The notes under the pieces: generated by a model
The model's input: the letters and a program-made list of their open reading frames with translations, nothing else
Database searches by the model: none
Told to the model about the DNA's origin: nothing
Shown: positions 44,298-53,367 of the stretch, piece by piece
Position numbering within the stretch: position 1 is the first letter of the stretch
How the letters are laid out: every line of letters begins with the position of its first letter
Program-made: the position numbers and the translations under genes
NCBI RefSeq assembly: GCF_001305515.1
Contig: NZ_LJYW01000001.1
Coordinates: forward strand, 3,352,734 to 3,416,733
Source: Prosthecodimorpha hirschii
GTDB lineage: Bacteria > Pseudomonadota > Alphaproteobacteria > Rhizobiales > Ancalomicrobiaceae
Direction of reading: 5' to 3'
DNA: 64,000 nucleotides

Positions 44298-45083
44298 ATG
44301 ACCGACTTCATTCGGACAGAGCGCCACGATGCCGTTCTGCGCATCGTTCTGAACCGGCCGGAGGCGCGCAACGCCCAGAATCGTGAGATGCTGGCGGGCC
44401 TCGACGCCGCCTTCGCGGCCGCCGCGGACGACGACACGGTCCGGGTGGTCATCCTGGCCGGCGCCGGCGCCCATTTCTCGGCCGGCCACGATCTGAAGCA
44501 GGCCCAGGCCGAACGGGCCGATTTCACCGTCGAGCAACGGTGGGATTTCGAATCCCGATACTATTACGATTACTGCCTGCGCATCTTCGATCATCCCAAG
44601 CCGGTGATTGCGGAGATCCGCGGTGCCTGCATCGCCGCCGGCTTCATGGTCGCCAACATGTGCGATCTGATCGTCGCCAGCGAAACCGCCTTCTTCGCCG
44701 ATCCGGTTTGCCATTCGCTCGGCGCGGCCGCCGTGGAAGTGCTGGTGCATCCCTGGGTGCTGGGCTCGCGCAAGGCTCGCGAATTTCTCTATACCGGCTC
44801 GCGCCTGAGCGCCCAGGCGGCGGAGGCCGCCGGCATGGTCAATCGGGTGGTGCCCGACACCGAACTGGAGACGCGGACGCTGGAATTCGCCTCGCGGATC
44901 GCCGCCGCGCCGCCATTCGCGCTGCGCCTGGTCAAGCGCTCCATCAACCGGACGCTCGACGCCCAGGGCTTCCGCACCGCGCTGGCGGCGCATTTCGACA
45001 CCCATCAGCTGTCCCATGTCGGCGAGGCGTTTCGGGCCGCCCGCGATTCCGGTCTCGCCGGGTCGATCCGCCGGGAGACCTGA
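44298..45083 (+). CDS. Enoyl-CoA hydratase/isomerase family protein 1
   Basis: This 261-residue crotonase-fold protein adds water to an enoyl-CoA or does a related reaction. Visible are IVLNRPEARNAQNREML (about 15-31), the oxyanion segment GAGAHFSAGHDLKQAQ (about 55-70) and EIRGACIAAGFMVANMCDLIVASE. The catalytic Glu pair of classical hydratases is not evident: the second region reads ADPVCHSLGAAAVEV, so isomerase, hydrolase or ring-cleaving activity is also possible. The ATG at 44298 follows AGAGGGGACGACACC. Confidence 0.88.
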   Translation: MTDFIRTERHDAVLRIVLNRPEARNAQNREMLAGLDAAFAAAADDDTVRVVILAGAGAHFSAGHDLKQAQAERADFTVEQRWDFESRYYYDYCLRIFDHPKPVIAEIRGACIAAGFMVANMCDLIVASETAFFADPVCHSLGAAAVEVLVHPWVLGSRKAREFLYTGSRLSAQAAEAAGMVNRVVPDTELETRTLEFASRIAAAPPFALRLVKRSINRTLDAQGFRTALAAHFDTHQLSHVGEAFRAARDSGLAGSIRRET

Positions 45084-45417
45084 AGGGACCGCGCTGCCCG
45101 CGTGCCGCAAGGCTGCATTGACGCCCCGCCGGCGCCCCGATCCGGCCGCCGGTGTGACGGCACGGCCGTCCCCGGAACCGCTTGCCGCTGAAAGCATTCC
45201 GGGCGCGGGCGGCCGTCCGTGCGCGCCCTTCGCGGCGCCGAAATCGGGCGCATCCGACCGGGTGGCTGGCGAGAATTATATTTCGAAATCGAATTCAAAA
45301 AAATTGACAGCCCGGCCCTGCTGTGATGGAGTTTCGGTCGAGGGCGTCGGCTCAAGAACGGCCCCTTGAGGAAACCACCCCCGCGGCGCCGACGCGCGCC
45401 CGACACGAGGGTCGACC
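45084..45417. other. Intergenic region upstream of the first binding-protein gene
   Basis: This 334-nt gap has no gene. Its first 170 nt show nothing recognisable; the rest holds regulon site C and the presumed promoter of the binding-protein/SDR operon. Confidence 0.5.
45273..45309 (+). promoter_or_regulatory. Regulon site C and -35 box of the binding-protein/SDR operon
   Basis: TCGAAATCGAATTC (45283-45296) precedes TTGACA (45304-45309). The wider block 45273-45296 is a near-palindrome centred on TTTCGAAA with GAATT and AATTC at its ends, as expected for a dimeric repressor. No clear -10 box follows. Confidence 0.6.
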
Positions 45418-46677
45418 ATGTCCGCAACCATCTCCCGCCGTGGCCTTCTGGCCGGCGCCGCCGGTCTCGGCGCCGCCGCGCTCGGCGCGCCCGGCCGCGT
45501 TCTCGCTCAAGGCACCGGCCCGATCCGCATCGGCGTCCTGCTGCCGCTGACCGGGTCTCAGGCCACCTACGCGCCGGATTGCCAGCTCTCCGCCCAGATC
45601 GCCGCCGATCAGATCAATGCGGCGGGCGGGCTTCTCGGCCGCAAGCTCGAGATCGTCTTCCGGGACGACAAGGCGAACCCGAACGCCGCCATCGCCGCCG
45701 CCAAGGAACTGATGGGCGAAGGCATCAATCTCTTCGTCGGCGGCCTCAACACCCCGTCGGCCCTGGCGATCGCCGGCATCATGCCGGATTCCAAGGCGGC
45801 GCTGATCACCATCGGCTCGGTGGCGGATTCGCTGACGCACGAATCCTTCAATCGGAACTTCTTCCGCATCACCGACAGCGCCTATACGCGCGCCCAGGCC
45901 CAGGCCCGGCTTGCGGCGGAGCAATATCCCGATCTGACCCAATGGGGCGGGATGCTGCCCGATGTCGAGTTCGGCCACGCCTTGTGGCGCTCCTACTCGG
46001 CCGGGCTGAAGACCTTCTATCCGGCGCTGGCCAAGAAGCCGCCGCAGATTTCCGAGCCGGTTCTGTTCAAGTTCGGGGCGATCGACTTCAAGAACCAGAT
46101 CTCGGCCGTCATGCGCCAGCCGGTCGAGGGCATCTATCAATCGCTGACCGGCGAAGACTTCCTGACCATGATCACGCAGGCGCGGCCGCTCGGCTTCACG
46201 CGCAAGATCAAGGTGTTCATGGATCTGAGCGGCGAACTGGTCTTCGCCCGGGTGCTGAAGCAGAACCTGCCCGACAATTTCTGGTCCGGCACGCACTGGT
46301 ACTATGACGCCTATATGGACGTGAAGGCGAGCCGCGACCTCTACGACGAGTATGTCAAGCGGACCGGCGACAAGATGCCGAGCGGCTATGTCGGCCCGGC
46401 CCACATGGCGTTGAACGCCTTCGCCAACGCCATCAAGGCCGCCGGGCAGACCGGCACCGATGCGGTGATCGGCGCGCTCGAGGCGATCGAGTTCGAAAGC
46501 GCGAAGGGTCGGATCAAGTTCCGCAAGGAAGACCATCAGGTCGTCGCCGACGTGAACGTGATCAAGCTCGGCCCGAAGGACGGCGAACCGGGCTGGCAGG
46601 TTTCCGCCCACGCCAAGGTGCCGGGCGCGGATCTGCTCGGGCCCCCGACGCCCGGCAAGGCGCTCGTGATCGAATGA
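45418..46677 (+). CDS. ABC transporter substrate-binding protein 1 (branched-chain amino acid/LivK type)
   Basis: This 419-residue periplasmic protein has a twin-arginine-type leader (SRRGLLAGAAGLGAAAL, cleavage near VLA-QG) and a type-I binding fold: RIGVLLPLTGSQATYAPD, AAGGLLGRKLEIVFRDDKAN, FVGGLNTPSALAI. This subgroup often carries aromatic or alicyclic acids rather than amino acids. The matching permeases and ATPases are at 56125-59471, and a second binding protein is at 48322. Confidence 0.91.
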   Translation: MSATISRRGLLAGAAGLGAAALGAPGRVLAQGTGPIRIGVLLPLTGSQATYAPDCQLSAQIAADQINAAGGLLGRKLEIVFRDDKANPNAAIAAAKELMGEGINLFVGGLNTPSALAIAGIMPDSKAALITIGSVADSLTHESFNRNFFRITDSAYTRAQAQARLAAEQYPDLTQWGGMLPDVEFGHALWRSYSAGLKTFYPALAKKPPQISEPVLFKFGAIDFKNQISAVMRQPVEGIYQSLTGEDFLTMITQARPLGFTRKIKVFMDLSGELVFARVLKQNLPDNFWSGTHWYYDAYMDVKASRDLYDEYVKRTGDKMPSGYVGPAHMALNAFANAIKAAGQTGTDAVIGALEAIEFESAKGRIKFRKEDHQVVADVNVIKLGPKDGEPGWQVSAHAKVPGADLLGPPTPGKALVIE

Positions 46678-46732
46678 CCGCGGGCCCGGGCGCCAGGCCC
46701 GGCCGCGGCATCGCAACCGGAGTGGAAACCAG

Positions 46733-47488
46733 ATGGCCTTGAAGGGTTTGTCGGGACGCGTCGCCCTCGTGACGGGCGGCGCCGGGGCGCTCGGCGTCGC
46801 GGTGGTCGACCGGCTGCTGGCGGAAGGGTGCCGGGTGGTGGCGATCGATCGCGACGCGGCCGCGCTTGCCGGTCTCCAGGCCGGCCGCGACGGCGGGACC
46901 CTGCACGCCATCGCGGCCGATCTCGCCGAAGAGACGGAGGTCGCGCGCTCTGTCGCGGCGGCCGTCTCGCGTTTCGGCCGGGTCGATCTGCTCGCCAACG
47001 CGGTCGGCATTCTGGGCACGTCCGGCCGCATCGTCGATCTCGACGTCGCGGATTTCGATGCCGTCTACCGCGTCAATGTCCGCGCCGTGTTCCTGGTCAT
47101 GAAACATGTCCTGCGCCAGATGATCGCGCAGGGCGAGGGCGGGGCCGTGGTCAATTTCGCCTCGGTCGCCGCCCTCAAAGGCCGGGCCGACCGCTCGCTC
47201 TACGGGGCCTCGAAACGCGCGGTCGTGGCCCTGACCGCATCGGCCGCGGCCGAATATGGCGAGCAGGGCATTCGGGTCAACGCGGTCGCCCCCGGGGCGA
47301 TCGAAAGCCCGATGTTCCACACCCTGGCCGGGACGGCGGGCGCCGGTCCCTGGGGGGCGTCCGGCCGCCCGATCGCCAGGACGGGACGGCCGGACGAGGT
47401 CGCAGCCCTCGTCGCCTTCCTGTTGAGCGACGAGGCGTCCTACTGCACCGGCGCGGTCCACACCGTCGACGGCGGGTTGCTGGGTTGA
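46733..47488 (+). CDS. SDR family oxidoreductase 1 of the island
   Basis: This 251-residue classical SDR has the cofactor motif VTGGAGALGVAVVDRL (about 13-28), NAVGILG, the catalytic Ser in VVNFASVAAL and YGASK (Tyr-x3-Lys, near 158-162), then VNAVAPGAIESPMF. It would oxidise a hydroxyacyl-CoA or reduce a ketone. Asp in VVAIDRDAAAL suggests NAD preference. It starts 55 nt after the binding-protein gene. Confidence 0.92.
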   Translation: MALKGLSGRVALVTGGAGALGVAVVDRLLAEGCRVVAIDRDAAALAGLQAGRDGGTLHAIAADLAEETEVARSVAAAVSRFGRVDLLANAVGILGTSGRIVDLDVADFDAVYRVNVRAVFLVMKHVLRQMIAQGEGGAVVNFASVAALKGRADRSLYGASKRAVVALTASAAAEYGEQGIRVNAVAPGAIESPMFHTLAGTAGAGPWGASGRPIARTGRPDEVAALVAFLLSDEASYCTGAVHTVDGGLLG

Positions 47489-47505
47489 AGGGAGACGACA
47501 CGGGC

Positions 47506-48276
47506 ATGATCGCACCGGCGGCAACGCATACGGATCTGAGCGGCCGGCTGGCCGTGGTGACGGGGGCCGCCAACGGCATCGGCCGAGCCTCCGCCCTGCA
47601 TCTGGCCCGCAACGGGGCCGACCTGGTGCTGATCGACATCCAGGAGGCGGCGCTGGCCGAGGTCGCGGACGGCGTCCGCGGTTTCGGACGCAAGGCCCAT
47701 CCGATGACGGTCGACTGCCTGCAGCGGCCGGCCATCCAGGAGGCCTTCGCCCGGATCGATCGCGATCTCGGGCCGGTCGAAATCCTGCTCAACAATGTCG
47801 GACAGAGCGCGCGCGAGCGCGCCTCGGAATTCTGGTGCTCCGAACCGGAGACCTGGGACTTCATCCTGCAGCTCAATCTCGCCGCGACGATGACCTGCTG
47901 CCGGGCCGTGGTTCCGGGCATGCGCGAACGCGGGCGCGGCAAGATCGTCTCCATCGCGTCGGAGGCGGCCTATATGGGCTCGCTCGGGGTCGCCGACTAT
48001 GCCGCCGCCAAGGCCGGGGTAATCGGCCTGACCCGGGCGCTCGCCCGCGAGCTGGCGCCGTTCCACGTCAACGTCAACGCCATCTGCCCCGGACCGATCC
48101 GGACCGCCGCAGCCGACCGGCTGCCGATCTGGGAGCAATATCTGAAAGAAACGCCTATGGCCTTTGCGGGCGAGCCGCAAGACATCGCCAATGTGGTGGT
48201 TTTCTTCTCCAGCGATCAAAGTCGCTACATCACCGGCCAATCCCTGATCGTCAATGGCGGTCGCTGGTGGAGCTGA
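47506..48276 (+). CDS. SDR family oxidoreductase 2 of the island
   Basis: This 256-residue SDR has VTGAANGIGRASALHLA (about 17-33), LIDIQEAAL (NAD-type Asp), NNVGQSA, the catalytic Ser segment IVSIASEAAYMGS and YAAAK (near 166-170), ending ITGQSLIVNGG. It resembles 2-hydroxycyclohexanecarboxyl-CoA dehydrogenase-like proteins in general layout, but also many others. It starts 17 nt after SDR 1. Confidence 0.9.
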   Translation: MIAPAATHTDLSGRLAVVTGAANGIGRASALHLARNGADLVLIDIQEAALAEVADGVRGFGRKAHPMTVDCLQRPAIQEAFARIDRDLGPVEILLNNVGQSARERASEFWCSEPETWDFILQLNLAATMTCCRAVVPGMRERGRGKIVSIASEAAYMGSLGVADYAAAKAGVIGLTRALARELAPFHVNVNAICPGPIRTAAADRLPIWEQYLKETPMAFAGEPQDIANVVVFFSSDQSRYITGQSLIVNGGRWWS

Positions 48277-48321
48277 CCTGAACACAGAAAATAGACAACG
48301 ACGTCTCTGGGAGGATTTTCG

Positions 48322-49587
48322 ATGCACGGTCTCAATCGCCGGCAGTTGCTGTCGGGTATCTCGGGCCTCGCCGTGGCGGGCGTTGCAGGCGCCCCCTTCA
48401 TGCCGGTCTGGGCGCAAGGCGCGCCGATCCGGCTCGGCTTCGTCGGGCCGTTGAGCGGCGCGCAGGAAATTCTCGGCGCGCCGATGCTGCTCGGCGCCCA
48501 GATCGCGGCCGAGCAGATCAATGCGGCCGGCGGCGTTCTGGGCCGGCGCCTCGAGATCGTGGCCCGCGACGACAAGGCGGCGGGGCCGGAAGCCGTGAAA
48601 CAGGCGCAGGGCCTGGTCGGCGAAGGCGTGACGCTGATGTTCGGCGCCATCCAGACCGCCGTGGCCCTGGCCATCATGCCCATGCTGCAGCAAAGCAACG
48701 CCTCGCTGATCTCCTGCGCGGCGATTGCGGACAGCCTCACCCACGAAGCCTTCGTGCCGCACTACTTCCGCATCAGCGACAATTCCTACATGCGCTATAG
48801 GGCGCTCGCCCATGTGATGGCGCAGAAGTATCCGACCGTCACCCGGTGGACCGGCATCTTTCCGGATGCGGCCTACGGGCATCAGTCCTGGGACGGTTTC
48901 GTCGATGGCCTGAAGCAATATTATCCGGAGATCGCGAAGACGAAGGTCGAGATCGCCGAACCGGTTCTGACCAAGTTCGGCGCCACCGACTTCAAGACGC
49001 AGCTGACCAGCCTTGCCCGGACCCCTTCGGAAGGCCTGTTCAACAATACCAACGGGGCGGATGCGGTCACGCTGCTGTCCCAGTATGCTGGCATGGGCCT
49101 CGACCGGAAGTTCAAGGTGATCGCCGACGGTGCCAACGAGTTCAACGTGCCCAAGGCGCTCGGCAAGCGGATGGTGCCGAATTTCTGGACCGCCATGCAC
49201 TGGTACTTCGGCGGCTACCAGGACAGCCCGCTCGGCCGCCAGCTCTACGAGGCCTATGTGACCAAGACGGGGGACAAGTTCCCGCTCGGCTATGTCGAGC
49301 AGGGCCACGCCGCGGTCATCGCCTACGCCAAGGGCATCGAGAAGGCCGGCGGCGCCGACGCGTCCGCGGTGGTAAAGGCGCTGGAAGGCCTGTCGTTCGA
49401 CACCGCCAAGGGCCGCCGCACCTTCCGGGCCGAGGATCATCAGGCGATCCTGGACGTGAACTTCGTCAAGTTCGATCTGGACGGCTCGGATGCCGGGTGG
49501 AAGGTCGGCGATTTCGTCCGGGTCGCGGGAGCGGACGTGATCGAAGCGCCGACGCCGGGCAAGGCCGTCGAGTTCAAGTTCAAGTAA
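48322..49587 (+). CDS. ABC transporter substrate-binding protein 2 (LivK type)
   Basis: This 421-residue periplasmic protein has a twin-arginine-type leader (MHGLNRRQLLSGISGLAVAG, cleavage near VWA-QG) and the same type-I fold as binding protein 1: RLGFVGPLSGAQEILGAPM, NAAGGVLGRRLEIVARDDK. The start follows GGGAGG. Two distinct binding proteins with one membrane complex suggest two related substrates. Confidence 0.91.
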   Translation: MHGLNRRQLLSGISGLAVAGVAGAPFMPVWAQGAPIRLGFVGPLSGAQEILGAPMLLGAQIAAEQINAAGGVLGRRLEIVARDDKAAGPEAVKQAQGLVGEGVTLMFGAIQTAVALAIMPMLQQSNASLISCAAIADSLTHEAFVPHYFRISDNSYMRYRALAHVMAQKYPTVTRWTGIFPDAAYGHQSWDGFVDGLKQYYPEIAKTKVEIAEPVLTKFGATDFKTQLTSLARTPSEGLFNNTNGADAVTLLSQYAGMGLDRKFKVIADGANEFNVPKALGKRMVPNFWTAMHWYFGGYQDSPLGRQLYEAYVTKTGDKFPLGYVEQGHAAVIAYAKGIEKAGGADASAVVKALEGLSFDTAKGRRTFRAEDHQAILDVNFVKFDLDGSDAGWKVGDFVRVAGADVIEAPTPGKAVEFKFK

Positions 49588-49595
49588 GGCGGAGA

Positions 49596-51251
49596 ATGCA
49601 GGCGATGCGTCAGGACGTCAGCGGCTGGTCGGTCCGGTGGGATCCCGAAAGGGCGTCCCAGCTCAAGGCGGAGGGCGCCTGGGCCGACAAGACCATCGCC
49701 GACTATGCCGAGGCGATGATGGCGAGCGATCCGGACAGGGTCCTCGTCATCGAGCGGGAGCGCGCCTTCACGGTGCGCATGCTCTACACGGAGGCGCAGC
49801 GCCTCGCCCGCGCCCTGGTCCAGCGCGGCTACCGGCCGGGCGATACCGTCTCGTTCCAGTTGCCCAACTGGTACGAGACGGTGGTGATCAGCCTTGCGGC
49901 CACCATGGCCGGGCTGGTCGTGCATCCGCTGGTGCCGATCTACCGGGACCTGGAAGTCGGCTTCATGCTCGGCGATTCGCGTAGTCGGCTCATCTTCATT
50001 CCGGGCTCGTTCCGCAATTTCGACTACAAGGACATGATGCGCCGCCTGGGACCGCGCCTGCCGCGGCCGGTCGACGTGGTCGTCCTGCGCGACGATCGGG
50101 ACGAATTCATCGGCTATGAGGGCCTGCTGGCGGAGGCCGATCCGGCCACGCCGCTGCCGGGCGCCGATCCGGATGCGGTCAAGATCATCATGTACACGTC
50201 CGGCACGACCGGACGCGCCAAGGGCGTCCTGCACAGCCATAACTCCCTGCAGGCCGAGAACCGGATGCGGCTGACGCATCTTTCGCTCACCCCGCGCGAC
50301 GTGATGTTCAACCCCTCGCCCGTGACCCATGTCACAGGCGCGCTCTACTCGCTCTGTCTGCCGTTCACGGTCGGCGTCACCACCGTCATGCTCGACAAAT
50401 GGGACGCCCCGCTGGCGCTCGACATGATGCGTCGGCGCAAGGTCGACGGCATCGTGGCGGCGACGATCTTTCTGCAAGGGCTGGTCGACGAGGCCAAGCG
50501 GCAGGGCGAGAGCCTGCCGCATCTGCGCTTCTTCCTGTGCGGCGGCGCCCAGGTGCCGCCCGATCTCGTCCGCGAGGCGGCGCCGGTCTTCCCCAACTGC
50601 ATCCCGTCGCGCATCTACGGGTCGACGGAAGTCCCCTGCATCACCGCCGGGGTCAACAGCCGCAGCATGATCGAACAGGGCGCGACGACCGACGGCGAGA
50701 TTTGGCTGGCCGAGGCGCGCATCGTCGATCCGCAATCGGGTGCGCCGGTCGAGGCCGGACAGGAAGGGGAGATCCTCGCGCGCGCGCCGCAGATGTTCCT
50801 CGGCTATGCGCGCACCGAGGACAATGCGGATGCCTTCGATCCCGACGGCTTCTTCAGGATGGGCGATCTCGGCCGCATCGCCGAGGGCCGCTTCGTCACG
50901 GTGACGGGCCGCAAGAAGGACCTGATCATTCGTGCCGGCGAGAATATCAGTCCGAAGGAAATCGAAGACATCCTGTTCAATCATCCGGCCATCGAGGACA
51001 TCGCCATCGTGGCCATGCCGGACGAGCGGACCGGCGAGGCGGCCTGCGCCTTCGTCATCCCGCGCGAGGGGCAGAAGGTCGATCTGCAGACCCTGAAGAG
51101 CTACCTGGTCGAAGCCGGCACGGCGATGCAGAAGATCCCCGAGAGGGTCGAGATCGTCACGGAATTTCCGCGCACCAGCGTCGGCAAGGTGCGCAAGGAC
51201 GTCCTCAGGACGGTCATCCGCGACAAGCTCCAGGCGGAGGCGGCCCGATGA
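49596..51251 (+). CDS. AMP-forming acyl-CoA ligase, cyclohexanecarboxylate-CoA ligase-like
   Basis: This 551-residue ANL enzyme has the adenylate motif IIMYTSGTTGRAKGVLHSH (about 196-214), RIYGSTEVP (about 345-353), GDLGRIAEGR and the C-terminal lysine in TSVGKVRKDV near 530. The N-terminal region (DVSGWSVRWDPERASQLKA) recalls cyclohexanecarboxylate-CoA ligases, supporting an alicyclic or aromatic acid substrate (family knowledge from memory). The ATG at 49596 or 49605 could start it. The stop overlaps the next gene (ATGA). Confidence 0.9.
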   Translation: MQAMRQDVSGWSVRWDPERASQLKAEGAWADKTIADYAEAMMASDPDRVLVIERERAFTVRMLYTEAQRLARALVQRGYRPGDTVSFQLPNWYETVVISLAATMAGLVVHPLVPIYRDLEVGFMLGDSRSRLIFIPGSFRNFDYKDMMRRLGPRLPRPVDVVVLRDDRDEFIGYEGLLAEADPATPLPGADPDAVKIIMYTSGTTGRAKGVLHSHNSLQAENRMRLTHLSLTPRDVMFNPSPVTHVTGALYSLCLPFTVGVTTVMLDKWDAPLALDMMRRRKVDGIVAATIFLQGLVDEAKRQGESLPHLRFFLCGGAQVPPDLVREAAPVFPNCIPSRIYGSTEVPCITAGVNSRSMIEQGATTDGEIWLAEARIVDPQSGAPVEAGQEGEILARAPQMFLGYARTEDNADAFDPDGFFRMGDLGRIAEGRFVTVTGRKKDLIIRAGENISPKEIEDILFNHPAIEDIAIVAMPDERTGEAACAFVIPREGQKVDLQTLKSYLVEAGTAMQKIPERVEIVTEFPRTSVGKVRKDVLRTVIRDKLQAEAAR

Positions 51252-51991
51252 GCGGGCGTCTCGCCGGGCGGCGCATCCTGATCACCGGAGCCGCCTCCGG
51301 CATCGGACGGGCGACCGCGGAACTGTTCGCCGCCGAGGGAGCGGCCTTGGCGCTGATCGACCGGGACGCGCCGCCCCCGCTCGAGGCGGCCGCGACGGCC
51401 GTCGAACCCGTGCTCCTCGGCGCCGACGTCTCGGACGAGAATTCGGTCCAGGTCGCCGTGGAGGCGGCCGCGACGGCGCTGGGCGGGCTGGACGGAATCG
51501 TCAATGCCGCCGGCGTCTTTCCGGTCGCCAAGCTCGAGGACACCACGCTCGAACTCTGGAACCGGACCTTGGCGGTCAACCTGACCGGACCGTTCCTGGT
51601 GATCCGGGCGGCCTTGCGGCATTTGCGGGCGGCCCGATCCGCGACCATCGTCAATGTGAGTTCCGGCTCGGCCATCGTGCCCTATCCGGATCTCGGCGCC
51701 TATGGCGCCAGCAAGGGCGGATTGGCCGTCGCCTCCAAGGTCTGGGCCGCCGAACTGGGTCCCACGATCCGGGTGAACGTGGTGGCGCCCGGCATGACGC
51801 GCACCCGCATGGTGACCGACTGGCACCCGGATCCGGACCGGCTCGCGGATCGTGCCAAGGCGCTCTACGCCCTGCAGCGCATCGCCGAACCGGCGGAGAT
51901 CGCCGCCGCCATTCTGTTCCTGACCGGCGAGGAGTCCAGCGTGGTGACCGGCGCCACCCTGGTCGCCGACGGTGGCCGCACCTTCCACTGA
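51248..51991 (+). CDS. SDR family oxidoreductase 3 of the island
   Basis: This 247-residue SDR has ITGAASGIGRATAELFA (about 11-27), LIDRDAPPP, NAAGVFPVAK, the catalytic Ser segment IVNVSSGSAIVPY and YGASK (near 153-157), then VNVVAPGMTRTRMV. It is translationally coupled to the CoA ligase, so it probably acts on an early hydroxyacyl-CoA of the same pathway. It closes the binding-protein/SDR/ligase operon. Confidence 0.92.
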   Translation: MSGRLAGRRILITGAASGIGRATAELFAAEGAALALIDRDAPPPLEAAATAVEPVLLGADVSDENSVQVAVEAAATALGGLDGIVNAAGVFPVAKLEDTTLELWNRTLAVNLTGPFLVIRAALRHLRAARSATIVNVSSGSAIVPYPDLGAYGASKGGLAVASKVWAAELGPTIRVNVVAPGMTRTRMVTDWHPDPDRLADRAKALYALQRIAEPAEIAAAILFLTGEESSVVTGATLVADGGRTFH

Positions 51992-52036
51992 CGCCTTGCG
52001 CCAGAGCGCCGGAAGCGGCAGCCGCTGCGCACAGAA

Positions 52037-52091
52037 TCGAAATCGAATTAAAATTCGAAAACTGTTGACGGACCGATCCTGTCGCCATACC
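52037..52091 (+). promoter_or_regulatory. Regulon site D and promoter of the acyl-CoA dehydrogenase/transport operon
   Basis: TCGAAATCGAATTA (52037-52050) precedes TTGACG (52065-52070); CATACC (52086-52091) at 15 bp is a poor -10 candidate. Overlapping the motif, TCGAATT-AA-AATTCGA (52043-52058) is a perfect inverted repeat with 7-bp arms. Confidence 0.6.
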
Positions 52092-52146
52092 GTCGACGAC
52101 CAGCGAGGGATGCGCGGTCCGCTCCTCCAAATCGTGGGAATGCCAG

Positions 52147-53349
52147 ATGGAGTTCGAGTTCACGGATCAGGACAAGGCCTTCCGCGCCGAGGTGCAGGCC
52201 TTTCTGCGCGACGCCGTGCCGGCCGACATCGCGCGCCGCACCCGCAGTCTCGTCCACACGCCGAAGGACGATCTGGTGCGCTGGAACCGCATCCTGTTCG
52301 AAAAGGGCTGGGTTGCGCCGCACTGGCCCAAGGCCTTCGGCGGCACCGGCTGGACGCCGATGCAGATCTATATCTTCGAGGAGGAATGCGCGGCGGCGGA
52401 CGCCCCGTTTCTCAGCTATTTCGGCCTGCGCCTGATCGGACCCCTGCTGTACACGTTCGGCTCGGAGGCCCATCGCGCCCAGCACATTCCGGGCATCCTG
52501 TCGGGCGACGTGTTCTGGTGCCAGGGGTTCTCGGAACCGTCGTCCGGGTCCGATCTCGCCTCGCTCAAGACCCGTGCGGTCCGCGACGGCGACCACTGGG
52601 TGATCACCGGGCAGAAGCTCTGGACCACCGAGGCGCATTTCGCCGACAAGATGTTCTGCCTCGCCCGCACCGACCCCGACCTGCGGCCGCAGAAGGGCGG
52701 GCTGTCGATCCTGTTCCTCGACATGAACCAGCCCGGCGTGACCGTCCGCCCCATCGTCACCATCGATGGCGGCCACAGCGTCAATGAGGTCTTCCTGGAC
52801 GAGGTCCGCGTGCCGGCCGGCGACGTGCTCGGCCGCGTCGGCCAGGGCTGGGACCAGGCCAAGTTCCTGCTCGGCCACGAGCGGGTCACGAACGCCCAGG
52901 TTCCCCGCTCCAAGCGCGAACTGGCCCTGCTGCGGACCATCGCCCTGAAGGAAACCCGCGGCGGCATGGCCTTGGCGGAGATGCGGACCATCCGCGAGCG
53001 GATTGCCGAAATCGAGATCGATCTGGCCGCCCTGGAGTGGTCGGTGCTGCGCGAACTCTTCGCGACCCCCGGCGGTGCGAAAAGCCAGGGCACGGCCTCG
53101 GCTCTCAAGATCGTCGGCAGCGAAATTCAGCAGCGCATCGCTGATCTCACGGCGGATCTGCTCGGCGCGAAAGCCATGGCGACCATCGCCGCCGCCTCCG
53201 ACCGGCCCAACGAACGACCCGGCGATGCCGCCGATCATGCGGTCGGCGTGGTGGAGCGGCAATTGTTCTTCCGGGCAACCACAATCTACGCCGGCACCAA
53301 CGAGATCCAGCGCGAGATCATCGCGCGCGAACTCTTTGCCGGCCACTGA
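52147..53349 (+). CDS. Acyl-CoA dehydrogenase, subunit 1 of a probable pair
   Basis: This 400-residue flavoprotein has QGFSEPSSGSDLASLKT (about 123-139), KLWTTEAHFADKMFCLAR and the C-terminal IYAGTNEIQREIIARELF. The MCAD-type catalytic Glu is replaced by Ala (YAGT for YEGT), while LLGHERV near 240 places a Glu in the alternative helix-G position. The next gene is a second, divergent acyl-CoA dehydrogenase 18 nt away; such adjacent pairs form alpha2-beta2 enzymes in steroid and bile-acid degradation. Bulky cyclic acyl-CoA is therefore a reasonable substrate (inference). Confidence 0.92.
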   Translation: MEFEFTDQDKAFRAEVQAFLRDAVPADIARRTRSLVHTPKDDLVRWNRILFEKGWVAPHWPKAFGGTGWTPMQIYIFEEECAAADAPFLSYFGLRLIGPLLYTFGSEAHRAQHIPGILSGDVFWCQGFSEPSSGSDLASLKTRAVRDGDHWVITGQKLWTTEAHFADKMFCLARTDPDLRPQKGGLSILFLDMNQPGVTVRPIVTIDGGHSVNEVFLDEVRVPAGDVLGRVGQGWDQAKFLLGHERVTNAQVPRSKRELALLRTIALKETRGGMALAEMRTIRERIAEIEIDLAALEWSVLRELFATPGGAKSQGTASALKIVGSEIQQRIADLTADLLGAKAMATIAAASDRPNERPGDAADHAVGVVERQLFFRATTIYAGTNEIQREIIARELFAGH

Positions 53350-53367
53350 AGGAAAGGTGGAAGGTCC

